From Sophora flavescens (lineage: Eukaryota > Streptophyta > Magnoliopsida > Fabales > Fabaceae), in NCBI GenBank assembly GCA_030762895.1, contig CM061064.1:136507847-136571846 (forward strand): 64,000 nt of DNA, in the 5' to 3' direction. Of this stretch, positions 33,714 to 45,947 are shown one piece after another. The notes beneath the pieces are model-generated. The model was not told the DNA's origin and searched no databases. It was given only the letters and a program-made list of their open reading frames with translations. Within the stretch, counting starts at the first letter, position 1; every line of letters starts with the position of its first letter. The position numbers and the translations under genes are program-made.

Positions 33714-36700
33714 ATGGAAATTCCCAAGCATCGAAAGTGGATGTATAATAGACTTATTCCAAATCGGGGGGGATTGAGAAGGGAATTTGTAGAAGGTGTC
33801 CGAGATTTTGTTAACCAAGCAACTAGGCAACCTCAATATTCTCTTAATGGTAGTACACTTAGGTGTCCTTGCAAAAAACATGGAAACAAAGCTTTCTTAA
33901 CTCCAGATGAGGTTATGGTTGATTTGTATAAGCATGGTTTCAAGCCAAGCTATTGGTGTTGGGATTCACATGGAGAAAGTTCGTTGAGTTCAAATGATAG
34001 AAATGCAAGCAACGTGAACGAAGAAGGTACATGTAGTCAGTCATTAGGTGCTGAGCCACAAAGAAATCCATGTGAATCAATGATTTTTGATGCTGTTGGG
34101 CCAGAAATTATGGGCCATATCGAGAGACACATGGAGGAGCCTCCAAATGGGGAAGCAAAGAAATTTTATGATTTGTTTCACTCTGCACAACGACCACTAT
34201 GGGAAGGTTGTGTTGACCACTCAGAATTATCTATGGCAGTTAGAATGTTGAATATTAAAGTTGAAGGGAATATATCACAACAAAGCTTTGATGATATACT
34301 TCAATCTATGAAGGAAGGTATGCCTAAGGATAACTTTTTCATCCCTAATTTTTATAGAGCAAAGATGTTGGTATCAAAACTTGGGATGGGCAGTTAAAAA
34401 TAGATTGTTGCATTAATGGTTGTATGTTGTACTACAAAGATGACCTAGTAAAAAAAGAGTGTTGGTTTTGCCAAGATCCACAGTACAAGGTAGGTAAGGG
34501 TGGTAAGGAGGTGCCTTTAAAGAGTATGCATTATCTACCACTCACACCCATGTTAAAGAGATTATATGCTTCTATGAACTCTGCACGTCATATGAGATGA
34601 CACTATGAGCATCAACAAGTTCAAGGTATCCTCGAACACCCATCTGATGCAGAAGCGTGGAAGCATTTTGATCAAACATATCCACAATTCTCTTCTGAAT
34701 CACGCGATGTGAGACTTGGATTATGTTCTAATCGATTCATTCCTTATGGTCAATCTGGTTCACAATATTCAGGTTGGCCAATAATTGTGACTCCTTACAA
34801 CCTTCCTCCTTGGATGTGTATGACAACTCCTTATTTATTTTTGACCATGATCATTCCTGGTCCTCGTATTCCCAAAAGTAAGATAGATGTATATTTGCAA
34901 CCTTTGAATGATGAGCTAAATTTATTGTGGGAAGAGGGCACTTTAACCTAGGATATTTCTACAAAGCAAAATTTTGTAATGAGAGCTGCACTAATGTGGA
35001 CAATTAATGATTTTCTTGCGTATGGAATGTTGTCAGGATGGATGACAGTAGGGAAATTGGCATGTCCGTATTGCATGGAACACTCAAAGGCACTCCGACT
35101 GAAGCATGGTGGGAAGGAATCATGGTTTGATTGCCATAGACAATTCTTTCCAAATGATCACATATTTAGAAGAAATAAAGATGCATTTTACAAGAATAGG
35201 GTTGAGAGATCAGAACCGTCTCCTAGGTTGACTGGGGATCAAATATGGCATCAAATTCATATGAAACCAAAGATAACCGAGTTTGTTCAAATTCAAATAC
35301 CTGGGTATGGAATTGAGCATAATTGGACAAAGCAAAGTATATTTTGGGATTTACCTTATTGGAGCACTAATTTAATTTGCCATAATCTCGATGTAATGCA
35401 TATTGAGAAAAAATGTATTTGACAATGTGTTTAACACTATTATGGACATTCAAGGCAAGACTAAAGATAATTAAATGGCAAGAATGGACTTGAGAGAGTA
35501 TTGCAAACGCATGGATTTAGAACTACATGAACAAAATAATGGGAGGATAAAAAGCCCAAGGCAAACTACACATTTACTTTGGAATAGAAAATAGCAATTT
35601 GTGAATGGGTGAAGGGTTTAAAGATGCCAGATGGATATGCTTCAAACTTGGCTAGATGTGTGGACATGAAGGAGGGAAATTTATATGGAATGAAAAGTCA
35701 CGATTGTCATGTGTTCATGGAACATTTGCTTCCAATTGCTTTTAACACATTGCCAGAGCAAATATGGAAGGCTTTAACTGAGCTCAGTCAATTCTTTAGA
35801 GATTCATGCTCAACATCAGTAAAGGTAGATGACCTTATTAGACTTGAACAAAATATTCCAATTGTGTTATGAAAACTAGAACACATTTTCCCTCCTGGTT
35901 TTTTTGATTCAATGGAACATTTACCTATTCACCTGTCATATGAAGCAAAGGTCGGTGGTCCAGTTCAATATAGATGGATGTAACCTTTTGAGAGGCAGTG
36001 CCTCATCACACTTGTAACAAAAAAAAAGTTTAGTTTATTGTGTTCTTTTGTAGTTTTTTTTGTGTGTCCCTTTTAGTCTCACCTGAAACCATTCTTTCTT
36101 TATGGTAGGTTTCTTCATCACCTTAAAAAGAAGGTTAAGAACAAGGCTCGTGTTGAAGGATCTATAATTGAGTCATACCTTATTGAGGATATTTCTCAAT
36201 TTTGTAATTACTATTTTGAGCCAAAAGTACAACCCTACCATACCAGCATTGGAAGAAAATATTCTACGAGTGAAGATGATTTGGTACAATCGACCTTTTC
36301 CATTTTCAGTTTGCCTGGCCGTTTTACTGGTTGATGCAAAACTCGTTTTTTGGAGGATAGGGAATTTGCTGCTGCCATGAATCATATATTAATCGATTGC
36401 GATGAGATTCAACCATATATCTAGTATGTACTTTTTAAAATGGACATACATCATTTGCTAATATAGTTTGACTAATGTGATGAATTTAATTGAATTAAAT
36501 TCATGTAACAATAGGATATTTGTGGAGACATTGTGTATTGTTCATCCTAATATGAGTGATGAACAAGTTGATAAGTGCATTGAAGAAAACTTTGCAACAT
36601 GGTTGAAAGATTATGTAAGCATTTATTTTGAAATAGATCTACATAGATACTATATTTTGAATGTATTTTAGTAACACTCTTATTGTTGAATGATTTTATG

Positions 36701-37465
36701 TAGGTTGACATTCCTTCAAATAATGTGCTAGATTCAAATATACATGCCTTGTCATGGGGTCCTTTAAGAATTGTAAAAACTTGGCCTATTTACTTTGTGA
36801 ATGACTTCAAGTTTCACACTAAAGCACATTCAATTGGAAAGTCTACTATGAATTGTGGAGTATGTGTTAAAGGTACAGGATATGGTGATTATGAAAAAGA
36901 CTTCTATGGCCAACTTGAAGAAATTATCCAAATTGAATATCCTGGATTACCATTAAAAAAGGTTGTGTTGTTCAAATGTGAGTGGTTTGATCCTACAATT
37001 GGTAGAGGAACAAAGGTGGATAAACAATATGGTATCATTCAAGTTCGACACAATAGACGTTATGGAAAATATGATCCATTTATTGTTGCACAAAAGGCAA
37101 TTCAAGTGTATTTTGCTCCACATCCAATAAGAACTAGGAATAATGCAGATTGGTGGTTTGTAATCAAAACCAAAGCTAGGGTCATGATTGAGGATCAACA
37201 AATTGGTGACTTTGCATATCAAGAGGATTTCACAAATCAAAATTTGGGTCACATATCAATTGACCTTGATATACCTATTACTTTACTAGATGATGATGGA
37301 AGATTTGATGAGGTTGATGGATTTTATGATGGTGGCCATGAATTAATCAATGATGATTATTATTATTATGATGATCACAATGACGATAGTGAGGAGGTGG
37401 AGACGATGGATGATGTGCTAGATGAAGATGAAGAGTTTAGTGATCCAAGTGACAATGAGGAATAA
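33714..37465 (+). pseudogene. TnpD-like CACTA transposase gene
   Basis: From ATG 33714 the Transpos_assoc domain (KHRKWMYNRL, FVEGVRDFVNQA, RCPCKKHGN) is open to 34397. After two stops the Transposase_21 core follows in pieces: WFCQDPQ, SWPI-like GWPIIVTPYNLPP, FLTMIIPGPRIPKSKIDVYLQPL, WTINDFLAYGMLSGW, ACPYCM, FWDLPYWSTNLICHNLDVMHIEK. The DUF4218 region (HDCHVFMEHLLPIAF, HLPIHLSYEAKVGGPVQYRWM) and, after a GT-AG intron at 36615-36703, the DUF4216 region (VVLFKCEWFDPTIGRGTKVD) and an acidic C-terminus follow. The domain order is canonical. Stops at 34395, 34597, 34949, 35420 and others inactivate it. Confidence 0.92.
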
Positions 37466-37661
37466 ATTTATAGTTGTTTTGCTATACGGGTTTTTTAATG
37501 GCCCCGTATGTATGTTTTTTATGACATATTTCTGGTTTGGGTATAATTACTGTTTTGGTTAATCTTTAACACTTGTGCTTAAGTTTTGCTCTTTTATTCA
37601 TAAATAAATATGCTTTTCTTATCATAAAATATTATATATGTAAATGTATTTGTCATTTTAG
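37466..37661. other. CACTA intergenic region
   Basis: About 200 bases between the two CACTA genes, T-rich, no gene seen. Confidence 0.6.
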
Positions 37662-37869
37662 ATGTCAGGTAGAGGTACCAATAGAGGTGGAAGGACTTTG
37701 TCCTCTCGAGGTTGACGCTCATCTGGTAGAGGTGGAATTGTTGTACAAGTTGCACCAATATTACCACCAACCATACCATCTACACAAGTACCCACAAATC
37801 CATCATTATCACATGTCTTGCCTACACCATCACCACATGTGAACACTACATCATCACCATCAGTATCAC

Positions 37870-39183
37870 TGACCGCGCTGTCGCCACGCGCCAAAAAGAA
37901 CGAGCGATTATTAAAATAATGTAGTATAGAACGACAACTCGGATATCGTCTCTCAAGGACTCTTTAGTCGTTGTTATTATTAACAGAAAATCAAAAGTTA
38001 GAATTTGGGGGGTTTTGGATTGAGACAAAATAAAGAAAACAAAGCAATAAAAACAAAGTAGTTAAAAGATTAACAAATAAGCTAAAGAACGATTAACCTA
38101 CTGTTCTTGGTTTCCCACTATCATTGGTTCAAATAAATCCAAGCCCTAAGCGGATTCTAATCCCCCCCCCCCCGGTTGTAGCAACAATTAACAACGCAAT
38201 CACTACTACGGATGTATGTTCCTATTCCCGAAATAACAAACGGGGTTAAGCCCTCATGAACAAACGAACATGAATGAACACACACGAAATAACAAACGTG
38301 ATTAAGTATAAGAACATGGCATCACCGAAATGAATCAATACAACACTATACATTCCTGAAATAACAAACAGAAACATATAGCATTGCATCGAAAAGAGAA
38401 AGGCAAATAAAACAGGAATTATAGAACCTCAAATGTAATAGAAACCAATCACAGTAGATTAATCTAGGAGACTAATTCTCCATTACAGAAATAAACATAA
38501 AAGAAAAGGAAGGAAAATAAACTACTACTACTGACTATCAAAGACTAGCCAAAACTGGCTAACTCTGACCTCCTATGACTCCCCCATCAGTTCTGCCTAA
38601 GACTGTCTTATATACACGGTTCTGGAATCAGAGGACTCGCGAGGTGAATGATGACTCGCGAGGCGAATCTTCAACTTTTGGTATTCTCGCGAGGCGAAGC
38701 ACGACTCGCGTGGCGAGGAATGGAAAGGTCATGACTTCTGGGCTTCACTCTTGCGAGGCGATGATGGATTCATGAGGCGAACTCTTCAAATTCCAAACTG
38801 TAACGCCCGTGACCTTTCACACGGGTAAACCGTGATCGTCTCTGACTTTTCAGGCTTGGATGACTCGCGGGGCGAGACAATTCTTCGCGGGGCGAGACAG
38901 AATGGTTGGCAATTTCTGGAACAGTCACCTTCTAGTTCGCGAGGTGAACAGTCTTCTCGCGGGGCGAGAAACTCCAGAATTATTCCTTTTTATTTACCTG
39001 AAAACAGAAAATAGAATAAGTATTTTATTTAACTCTAAATCAATTGAATTAACCTAAAAATACTTTATAGACTCAAAATACTACTTAAGGACAATCAAGT
39101 CTAATTTGGGTGAAAATGATATAAAATAAGCACAAAGCCAAGGTCTTTACTAGTTATAAAACCAGTCAACCAGAGGCTCATCA
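37870..39183 (-). repeat. D 3' LTR (left copy)
   Basis: 1,314 bases, TGACC...CTCATCA on the plus strand. It holds hairpins with AAATAACAAA loops at 38227-38244, 38283-38300 and 38356-38371, TCATG/CATGA at 38254-38273, a TATATAA box (minus strand, 38608-38614) and the CpG hairpin array at about 38636-38971. Confidence 0.95.
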
Positions 39184-40586
39184 AAATACCCCAAACTTAA
39201 ACTTTGCTTGTCCCCAAGCAAACTACAACTCAAAAACTTAAAAAGAACTAAAGACCTGGCAAAACATGGCAAGCTTAAGGATTCAATCAACTTTACACAG
39301 ATTTCAAGCAATTTAACAAAACAATTTTTCTTTCAATGTTCCCCCCTTACAAGGAAAGTAATCCCCACAATCATTTATTCTAAACAATTGAGAATTTTAT
39401 CATTCAAACAATCATTAATCTAAGCAGGGGATCTAAGTTACACACAAGAGGGAGATCACCATATTCAAACAACTGCCTTCCTCACAAGGGAAATTTGTGT
39501 TCACTCATTCGCTCAGTTTGTCAGGCTAACAACAATTCACTCAATTTCACTTTTAAGAGCACTTCCCATAAATTTGATTTTCATCTCAAAATGATTCCCA
39601 CAGAAAACATGCAAGCAACATCAGAAGGTCTTTTATGGGTTGTAATGGGGCCTGGCTAAGGGTAGGATATACAAAGGTACTAGGCTGAAGACCCTAGGAA
39701 CTAAGAGAGCATGAGCATTATTTACACTTTAAATTTAACTCGAGTTCCTTTTTCATTTTTCATTTTGATTTTGGGTGACTACAACCTTTTTATTTCTTTT
39801 TGGCATTTTTACTTTTTTTATTGTTTTTCTTCTTCTTCTTCTTTTTTTTTTCATTTTTACACTTTTCTTCTTTCCTTTTTTTTTTCTTTTTCCCAATCCC
39901 AAACAACACATTGCACCTGGTAGCCACCCCAAACTTAATTTCTTGCAACCAATTTCTCACTAAGCTTCCATGCTCTCCTAATCCTAAGATCGGGTTAACA
40001 TGGTTTTTCAGATTTTAGCTTGTAACATAAGGTTAACAAGAATTAACAGGCTAATCAGGCTCAATGGGGCTAACTAAGGAACATGCATTGGGGATGGTTA
40101 TTTTAGGCTAAGTAGCTATTTACAAAGAAAATGCCTAAATCATTTGAAGCAAACACATAATCATGCAAACCAAAAAGAGATTCAATCAAATTCAGGAAAG
40201 TGCAACTTAAAAAATGATTTCACAATTTAAAACATGTTGGAGGCTCAAACCCTCACCTGGACATTTTTGCAAATTATTTGACAGAGATTCTATCCCTAGT
40301 GTGTGCTTCCTATCACCCCAAACTTATCATAAATCATGCCATCATAATAAAATCTCAAAGTTCAGTTTTCAATCATATGGGGATCATTTTTCAAAAAATT
40401 TTCTCAAATCCTAGGGGGGAAAAGTCAACACTATCATGCAATCCATCTATGCAATTTCAATCAAACCAATAAACTTGCCGACAAAAGACTCAAACACAAC
40501 TCATGAGCTTCTCAAATTATTCAGGAGTTTTATTCAAAACAAAATAGAATTAAAGTAAGGAAAAGAAAATTAAAAAGAAGAAAGGG
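39184..40586 (-). other. D 3' non-coding region
   Basis: It matches 13102-14599 of A in reverse, including the A-rich block and AAGTTTGGGGT motifs (complements at 39187-39198, 39925-39936 and 40314-40325). No gene is supported; the T-rich plus-strand ORFs at 39711-40018 are low complexity. Confidence 0.8.
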
Positions 40587-41963
40587 TTAAGAAAACTCAT
40601 TAAGGGCGGTTCCACCAGGATCCCATTGCTTGTAGCATAAGGCCCACGTGATGGACAAAGAGTGGGAGTTCATTCCATGCTTCCATGACTTGCAGCCTTG
40701 ATGTGGGGGTGAGCACTTGACAATTATGATGACTTCGCCGAGTGCGGCAGACTTCTCACTCCCCTTCGGGTCACAGCTGACCTCTTTATCTACAAAGTCT
40801 CCCCAATAGAAGTGGGGCTCAACCTCTTGGACCGGCCATGGTGCAAAATCCAGAGCTTTTGGTTCCACAGGGGGAGGTGGCAAACAGTTAGCTGGGGTTA
40901 CTGGTGCTGCTTCAACTTCTGCCTTTTCTTCATTCACTGCACTAACAAAGTTATCACCTGCTATGCATGCAGAAATTTCAGCACACACCACACAAAGGTT
41001 AGAGTTAGTAGAGTCAGTACATATATCACAATAAAATGAATCAGGAAAATCTACAATGTCTGGAAATTCAGCAATTAATTCATCCACCCCATTACTCTCA
41101 ACACATGCATCTAAGACCAAAGATTCTTCTTTATCCTCAAGCACGGTGGAGCAAATGTTCTCCTGATCCTCCTGATGCTCATTTCCTATATGAACATGGC
41201 CCTCAACCTCATCTGTCTCCTGTTCCATATGGATGCTTTTCTTAACATACCTTTCAAAATAACATTCTACACACAAAGCAGTGCCAGAACAATAACAATC
41301 ATCATCAATAGAATCATCATCAGAAACATTATCAGAATCATCATCATAAATATTTTCAGGAATAACTTTCTGTGAATCTTTATGTTCTTCAATGGGCTGT
41401 GGAGTTAGCATTGCAGCCGAGTTGGCGACAACTTGATCAATTAGAGCGGACAATTTCTGAGATTCAACTTGGCTCCTCTGGTATTCAGCCTCCATCCTCT
41501 GTTGATTTTCCTCTATCATCCGTTGATTTTGCTCGGCCATCCGTTGATTATTCTCAGCCATTTGTTTGAGCATTGAAGCAATCTCATCCAAGGTGCTCTG
41601 TGAAGGTTCGGAAGGTGCAGAGGTGGTCACTTGGCTAGGATAGTATCTAAACAGGAGGGCTTCCTTCAAATCAAACCAGCTTGAGATGGAATTCTCATCA
41701 AGACAATACAGCCAATCTCTTGCGGCACCTTCAAGCGAGAACTGGAAAGCTTCCATCTGGATGTGGTCTTCTGTTATTCCTGCAGGTCTCAGCATTATAG
41801 AACAAATAGCCTGGAATTCCCTCAGATGCTCCTGCGGATTCTCACCTGCAAAACCACTAAACCTTGGCAACCAGTGTGATAAACCAATAAAATCAGGAAA
41901 ATATATGCATGGTGGTTGCTCATAGTAAGTATTAGGCATGTAATTTCGCATATAATTATCCAT
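40587..41963 (-). CDS. D gag-like protein, intact 458-codon ORF
   Basis: It starts at ATG 41963, about 120 bases after the primer site. Residues 26-110 form an Athila-type capsid domain (GLSHWLPRFSGFAGENPQEH, FQFSLEGAARDWLYCLDENS, LLFRYYPS). Residues 125-175 are a coiled coil with repeated NQRMAEQNQRM units. An acidic region follows with two cysteine clusters: C223, C225, C231, C234 and C312, C315, C324, C327 (CX2CX8CX2C). The second cluster aligns in context with the four-Cys motif between protease and RT in A. The CCHC knuckle and protease are absent. The frame is intact, unlike its neighbours, which suggests recent activity. It probably makes particles with A-type enzymes (inference). Confidence 0.88.
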   Translation of the reverse strand: MDNYMRNYMPNTYYEQPPCIYFPDFIGLSHWLPRFSGFAGENPQEHLREFQAICSIMLRPAGITEDHIQMEAFQFSLEGAARDWLYCLDENSISSWFDLKEALLFRYYPSQVTTSAPSEPSQSTLDEIASMLKQMAENNQRMAEQNQRMIEENQQRMEAEYQRSQVESQKLSALIDQVVANSAAMLTPQPIEEHKDSQKVIPENIYDDDSDNVSDDDSIDDDCYCSGTALCVECYFERYVKKSIHMEQETDEVEGHVHIGNEHQEDQENICSTVLEDKEESLVLDACVESNGVDELIAEFPDIVDFPDSFYCDICTDSTNSNLCVVCAEISACIAGDNFVSAVNEEKAEVEAAPVTPANCLPPPPVEPKALDFAPWPVQEVEPHFYWGDFVDKEVSCDPKGSEKSAALGEVIIIVKCSPPHQGCKSWKHGMNSHSLSITWALCYKQWDPGGTALNEFS

Positions 41964-42080
41964 GGGGGGTGCTAAAATTCACAACCAGACAATGCAGACA
42001 AAATTAATTAGCAAAGAGTTTTTTTTTTTATTTATTTATTTTTTAAATTTTATTTTCTGCTAATAACAACAAACCAGAGT

Positions 42081-42097
42081 TCCCGGCAGCGGCGCCA
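42081..42097 (-). other. D primer-binding site (tRNA-Asp type)
   Basis: TGGCGCCGCTGCCGGGA on the minus strand, a few bases from the LTR. It matches the A site except C for T at the ninth base. Confidence 0.85.
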
Positions 42098-42102
42098 ATT
42101 TT

Positions 42103-43425
42103 TGACCACGATGTCGCCACGCGCCAAAAAGAACGAGCGATTATTAAAATAATGTAGTATAGAACGACAACTCGGATATCGTCTCTCAAGGACTCTTTAG
42201 TCGTTGTTATTATTAACAGAAAATCAAAAGTTAGAATTTGGGGGGTTTTGGATTGAGACAAAATAAAGAAAACAAAGCAATAAAAACAAAGTAGTTAAAA
42301 GATTAACAAAAAAGCTAAAGAACGATTAACCTACTGTTCTTGGTTTCCCACTATCATTGGTTCAAATAAATCCAAGCCCTAAGCGGATTCAAATCCCCCC
42401 CCCCCCCCCCCCCCCGGTTGTAGCAACAATTAACAACGCAATCACCACTATGGATGTATGTTCCTATTCCCGAAATAACAAACGGGGTTAAGCCCTCATG
42501 AACAAACGAACATGAATGAACACACGCGAAATAACAAACGCGATTAAGTATAAGAACATGGCATCACCGAAATGAATCAATACAACACTATACATTCCTG
42601 AAATAACAAACAGAAACATATAGCATTGCATCGAAAAGAGAAAGGCAAATAAAACAGGAATTATAGAACCTCAAATGTAATAGAAACCAATCACAGTAGA
42701 TTAATCTAGGAGACTAATTCTCCATTACAGAAATAAACATAAAAGAAAAGGAAGGAAAATAAACTACTACTACTGACTATCAAAGACTAGCCAAAACTGG
42801 CTAACTCTGACCTCCTATGACTCCCCCATCAGTTCTGCCTAAGACTGTCTTATATACACGGTTCTGGAATCAGAGGACTCGCGAGGTGAATGATGACTCG
42901 CGAGGCGAATCTTCAACTTTTGGTATTCTCGCGAGGCGAAGCACGACTCGCGTGGCGAGGAATGGAAAGGTCATGACTTCTGGGCTTCACTCTTGCGAGG
43001 CGATGATGGATTCATGAGGCGAACTCTTCAAATTCCAAACTGTAACGCCCGTGACCTTTCACACGGGTAAACCGTGATCGTCTCTGACTTTTCAGGCTTG
43101 GATGACTCGCGGGGCGAGACAATTCTTCGCGGGGCGAGACAGAATGGTTGGCAATTTCTGGAACAGTCACCTTCTAGTTCGCGAGGTGAACAGTCTTCTC
43201 GCGGGGCGAGAAACTCCAGAATTATTCCTTTTTATTTACCTGAAAACAGAAAATAGAATAAGTATTTTATTTAACTCTAAATCAACTGAATTAACCTAAA
43301 AATACTTTATAGACTCAAAATACTACTTAAGGACAATCAAGTCTAATTTGGGTGAAAATGATATAAAATAAGCACAAAGCCAAGGTCTTTACTAGTTATA
43401 AAACCAGTCAACCAGAGGCTCATCA
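42103..43425 (-). repeat. D 5' LTR (right copy)
   Basis: 1,323 bases, nearly identical to 37870-39183; much of the length difference is a longer poly-C run (about 42396-42415). Hairpins are at 42469-42486, 42496-42515, 42525-42542 and 42598-42613, the TATA box at 42850-42856 (minus), and the CpG array at about 42878-43213. Confidence 0.95.
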
Positions 43426-45071
43426 ATCACCATCACCATCACCAACCCCAACCCCAACCCAAATACCATCACCACTTGTGAACACTACATCATCACCATC
43501 AGTATCACCATCACCATCACCGTCACCAACCCAAATACCATCACCACCACCTATTCTACCTCAAACTTCTGAACAAACTTTGCCAAATACTCAATCATCC
43601 ACCATCAAATCTCAGATTGATGTTGATCAAGAATGTCTTCCAGAAATAAAGCCTTATGAAGATGAGTAAGTACAAAAATATTATGAAGCGAAAGCTATGA
43701 ACTTATAGTTTTATAAAGTATGATTAACGTGCATATATTTCTTACAACATCTTTTACACTAACAGGTTTAATCCATCATCTATTGTCCGTTTCTTAACGG
43801 CTGCCATTAAGAGCAAGTTTGATTGGTTTTGTCCTACTTGGGGACATTCAACTACTGATATGCGAGATTTATGATTTAAAGAATTTAAGGTAAATATGAT
43901 ATTAGATAATTAATATATGTCATTAATATATTGTATCAAAGATGGTTTGCAGAATTTATGGTTTCTTACATATCATATCAATTTTATTTTCTTTTGTAGA
44001 AGAACTATAGATGGGAACCAAAATATGATGCAAGGATTCGTCGAATTTTTGACATCAAGGGGGAAGCTCGATTTAGGGGTATTGTGTATGAAGAGAGGAA
44101 AAAATATGAAAAAAGTCAAGAATACAAGCCAAAGTACACTCCTATACCAATATGGAATCAACTAATACATTATTGGGCATCAGATAAGAAGTTTAAGAAT
44201 TTGTTTGTGGCAAAAACTGCAAATCGTGCTTCAAATGAAGGTAGCTCTATGCATACTGGTGGTTCTATATCTATGGGTGAGCATGCACGTAGAATGGTAA
44301 GACACTTGAAATTGTTTGCTTGAGTATTTAATTTTATGAACTATTGTGAATTTTCTCATTGAAGTTATGACAAAGTGTAGAAGGTAGCTACATAAGTCAA
44401 ACCTTCCATAGAAGAAGTGTTTGCTAAATGCCAATTGAAAAAGGACAACACTTGGGTTGATAATAGATCTGAGAATGCCATGGTATATGGTGTTAACTTT
44501 AATTTTTCTATAACTTTTGTTGCATGCATAGTTCAAAATTGTTTGTTAGTGAAATGACTAACAAAAGTCAAACTGTAATGTTTTGTAGGGAAATTTTAAA
44601 AAGATAAAATCAGAGCTTTCAACATTATCATTGTCTCAAGATGAGGATGGTGATGGGTTGTCTTGTGAAGGACAAAATATGCCAGATGACTTGACTATTT
44701 GGAAAGAAGTAGTTCCTAAAGGCAAAAAAGGGACATTATATGTTCTAGGTTCTATAGAAACAAATATCTCTTCAAAGTATGCTGTCAATTCATCCTCAAG
44801 TGCATCTAAGGACACAAACACGGAACAAGAGCTAGTAAAGTGGCAAGAAAAGGTTAATGAGCAAGAACTTATAAATCAAGAGCAAAAGCGTAAGTTGGAG
44901 GAGCAACAAAAGAGGATTGAATCAACTGAAAGTTTGGTTGTTGCTTTATTTGGAAAGTTAAATATGCCACTACCTCCAAACTTTGTTTCTACGACAACTA
45001 TGCAAGATGAATCAAATGAGACTAGTGAGCCCTCTAATGACGACAATGATGATAATTTTAATGTTGATTGA

Positions 45072-45539
45072 TGGCTTTGATCTAGATTCGTGAGTCCTTA
45101 AATGTCTCTAGTTTGTTTTGATTTAATATAGATTGATGACACCTTGATGACACTAGTTAGTTTTATGTTGTTTTAGATTGATAAACATATTACTCTAGTT
45201 TGTGTTACTTTGTTATCGACTAATGAGTACTTTTATCATAGTGGTTTGTTTTATTGTGCTAGAACTAGAATGATGAAACACTTGTATGAATTTAGTTTAT
45301 GTGATTGTTCTTGACTGTTAGGTAAAAACATTATCAGGCATACTTGATTGTTCTTCACAGGTTAATGTCTTGTTTGAAATTTGTTCAAATATGTCAAAAT
45401 TTTCAATTCAGTTTTATCTCAATCTCTGTGATACTAAAACTTGAATAATGATTTTGATATTTTATCTCAATGTTGTTTAAAAAGTAAATTAATCCAATTT
45501 ATAAATTTGTGTCAATTTCCTTTATAAAAAAAATTTATT
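45072..45539. other. CACTA 3' non-coding region
   Basis: About 470 bases after the TnpA-like stop, AT-rich, no gene; subterminal repeats begin near 45540. Confidence 0.6.
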
Positions 45540-45947
45540 AAATGTCCAAAATCCGTCTCAAAAGGATAAACGTTTGTCTTAAATCCGTACGAAAAGAGGA
45601 TTGGATAAATTTATTTATTTAATTCGTGGGAAATCTGTCCCAAATAAAGTCACAACATCCGTCCCAAATCCATTGGAAAACAAAAATAAATATGTTCCAA
45701 ATTTGTCCGAACAATAACCAAAATCCAAATTTGCACGTTGTCCATATTCCGTCCGCAATCCGTCTGTAAATATTTTCGGACAGAATTTGGGACGGATTTT
45801 ATAATTTCCAACCAGGCTTTTTCGGTGTCGTTCTGTCTGAAATCCGTCCAGAATTAATTATCCGTCTGAAATCCGTAGGAAATTTTTCCAATTTTCGTCT
45901 GAAATCCGTCTGTGAATCTGTCCGAAAAAGACGGATTTCTAGTAGTG
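45540..45947. repeat. CACTA right subterminal repeats and TIR
   Basis: At least eight AAATCCGTC-like motifs (for example near 45549, 45577, 45750, 45839, 45865 and 45902) lead to the terminal repeat TTTCTAGTAGTG at 45936-45947. Confidence 0.9.

Larger units (their letters stand above)
37870..43425 (-). mobile_element. D: gag-only non-autonomous LTR element, partner of A
   Basis: 5,556 bases with LTRs of 1,314 and 1,323 bases, target-site duplication ATCAC (37865-37869 and 43426-43430), tRNA-Asp type primer site, one intact gag-like ORF and a 3' non-coding region. On the minus strand the last ~40 bases before the 3' LTR match element A almost exactly. There is no protease, RT or integrase. 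This fits terminal-repeat-with-gag elements that depend on a related autonomous element, here of the A type. Confidence 0.93.
37662..45071 (+). pseudogene. TnpA-like CACTA gene (Transposase_24 type), split by element D
   Basis: ATG 37662 starts MSGRGTNRGGRTLSSRG followed by a TGA where CGA is likely. The first exon is Ser/Pro-rich with a tandemly repeated block; element D lies inside it (37870-43425). Introns with GT-AG ends are likely at 43666-43765 and 43890-43999, and further ones near 44297 and 44482-44588. Exons encode FDWFCPTWGHSTTDM, YRWEPKYDARIRRIFDIKG, PIPIWNQLIHYWASDKKF and a coiled coil (LVKWQEKVNEQELINQEQ). The stop is 45069-45071. The protein resembles plant En/Spm TnpA-type proteins that bind subterminal repeats. 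Only two internal stops are evident. Confidence 0.85.
30832..45947 (+). mobile_element. CACTA (En/Spm) transposon with both ends
   Basis: Terminal inverted repeats CACTACTAGAAA at 30832-30843 and 45936-45947, a 3-bp target duplication TTT (30829-30831, 45948-45950), and dense subterminal repeats at both ends. It has two genes on the plus strand, a TnpD-like transposase (from 33714) and a TnpA-like gene (37662-45071). Element D is inserted in the first exon of the second gene. Without D it is about 9.55 kb, normal for a full CACTA element. The transposase gene has stops, so it is not autonomous now. Confidence 0.95.

Noticed and set aside
38575..39057. SRGE-rich ORFs in the D LTRs (also 42817-43299)
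   Set aside because: They are translations of the CpG hairpin array in LTR DNA, antisense to D.
39711..40018. Phe/Ser-rich ORFs in D
   Set aside because: They are frames through the complement of the A-rich block in the 3' non-coding region.
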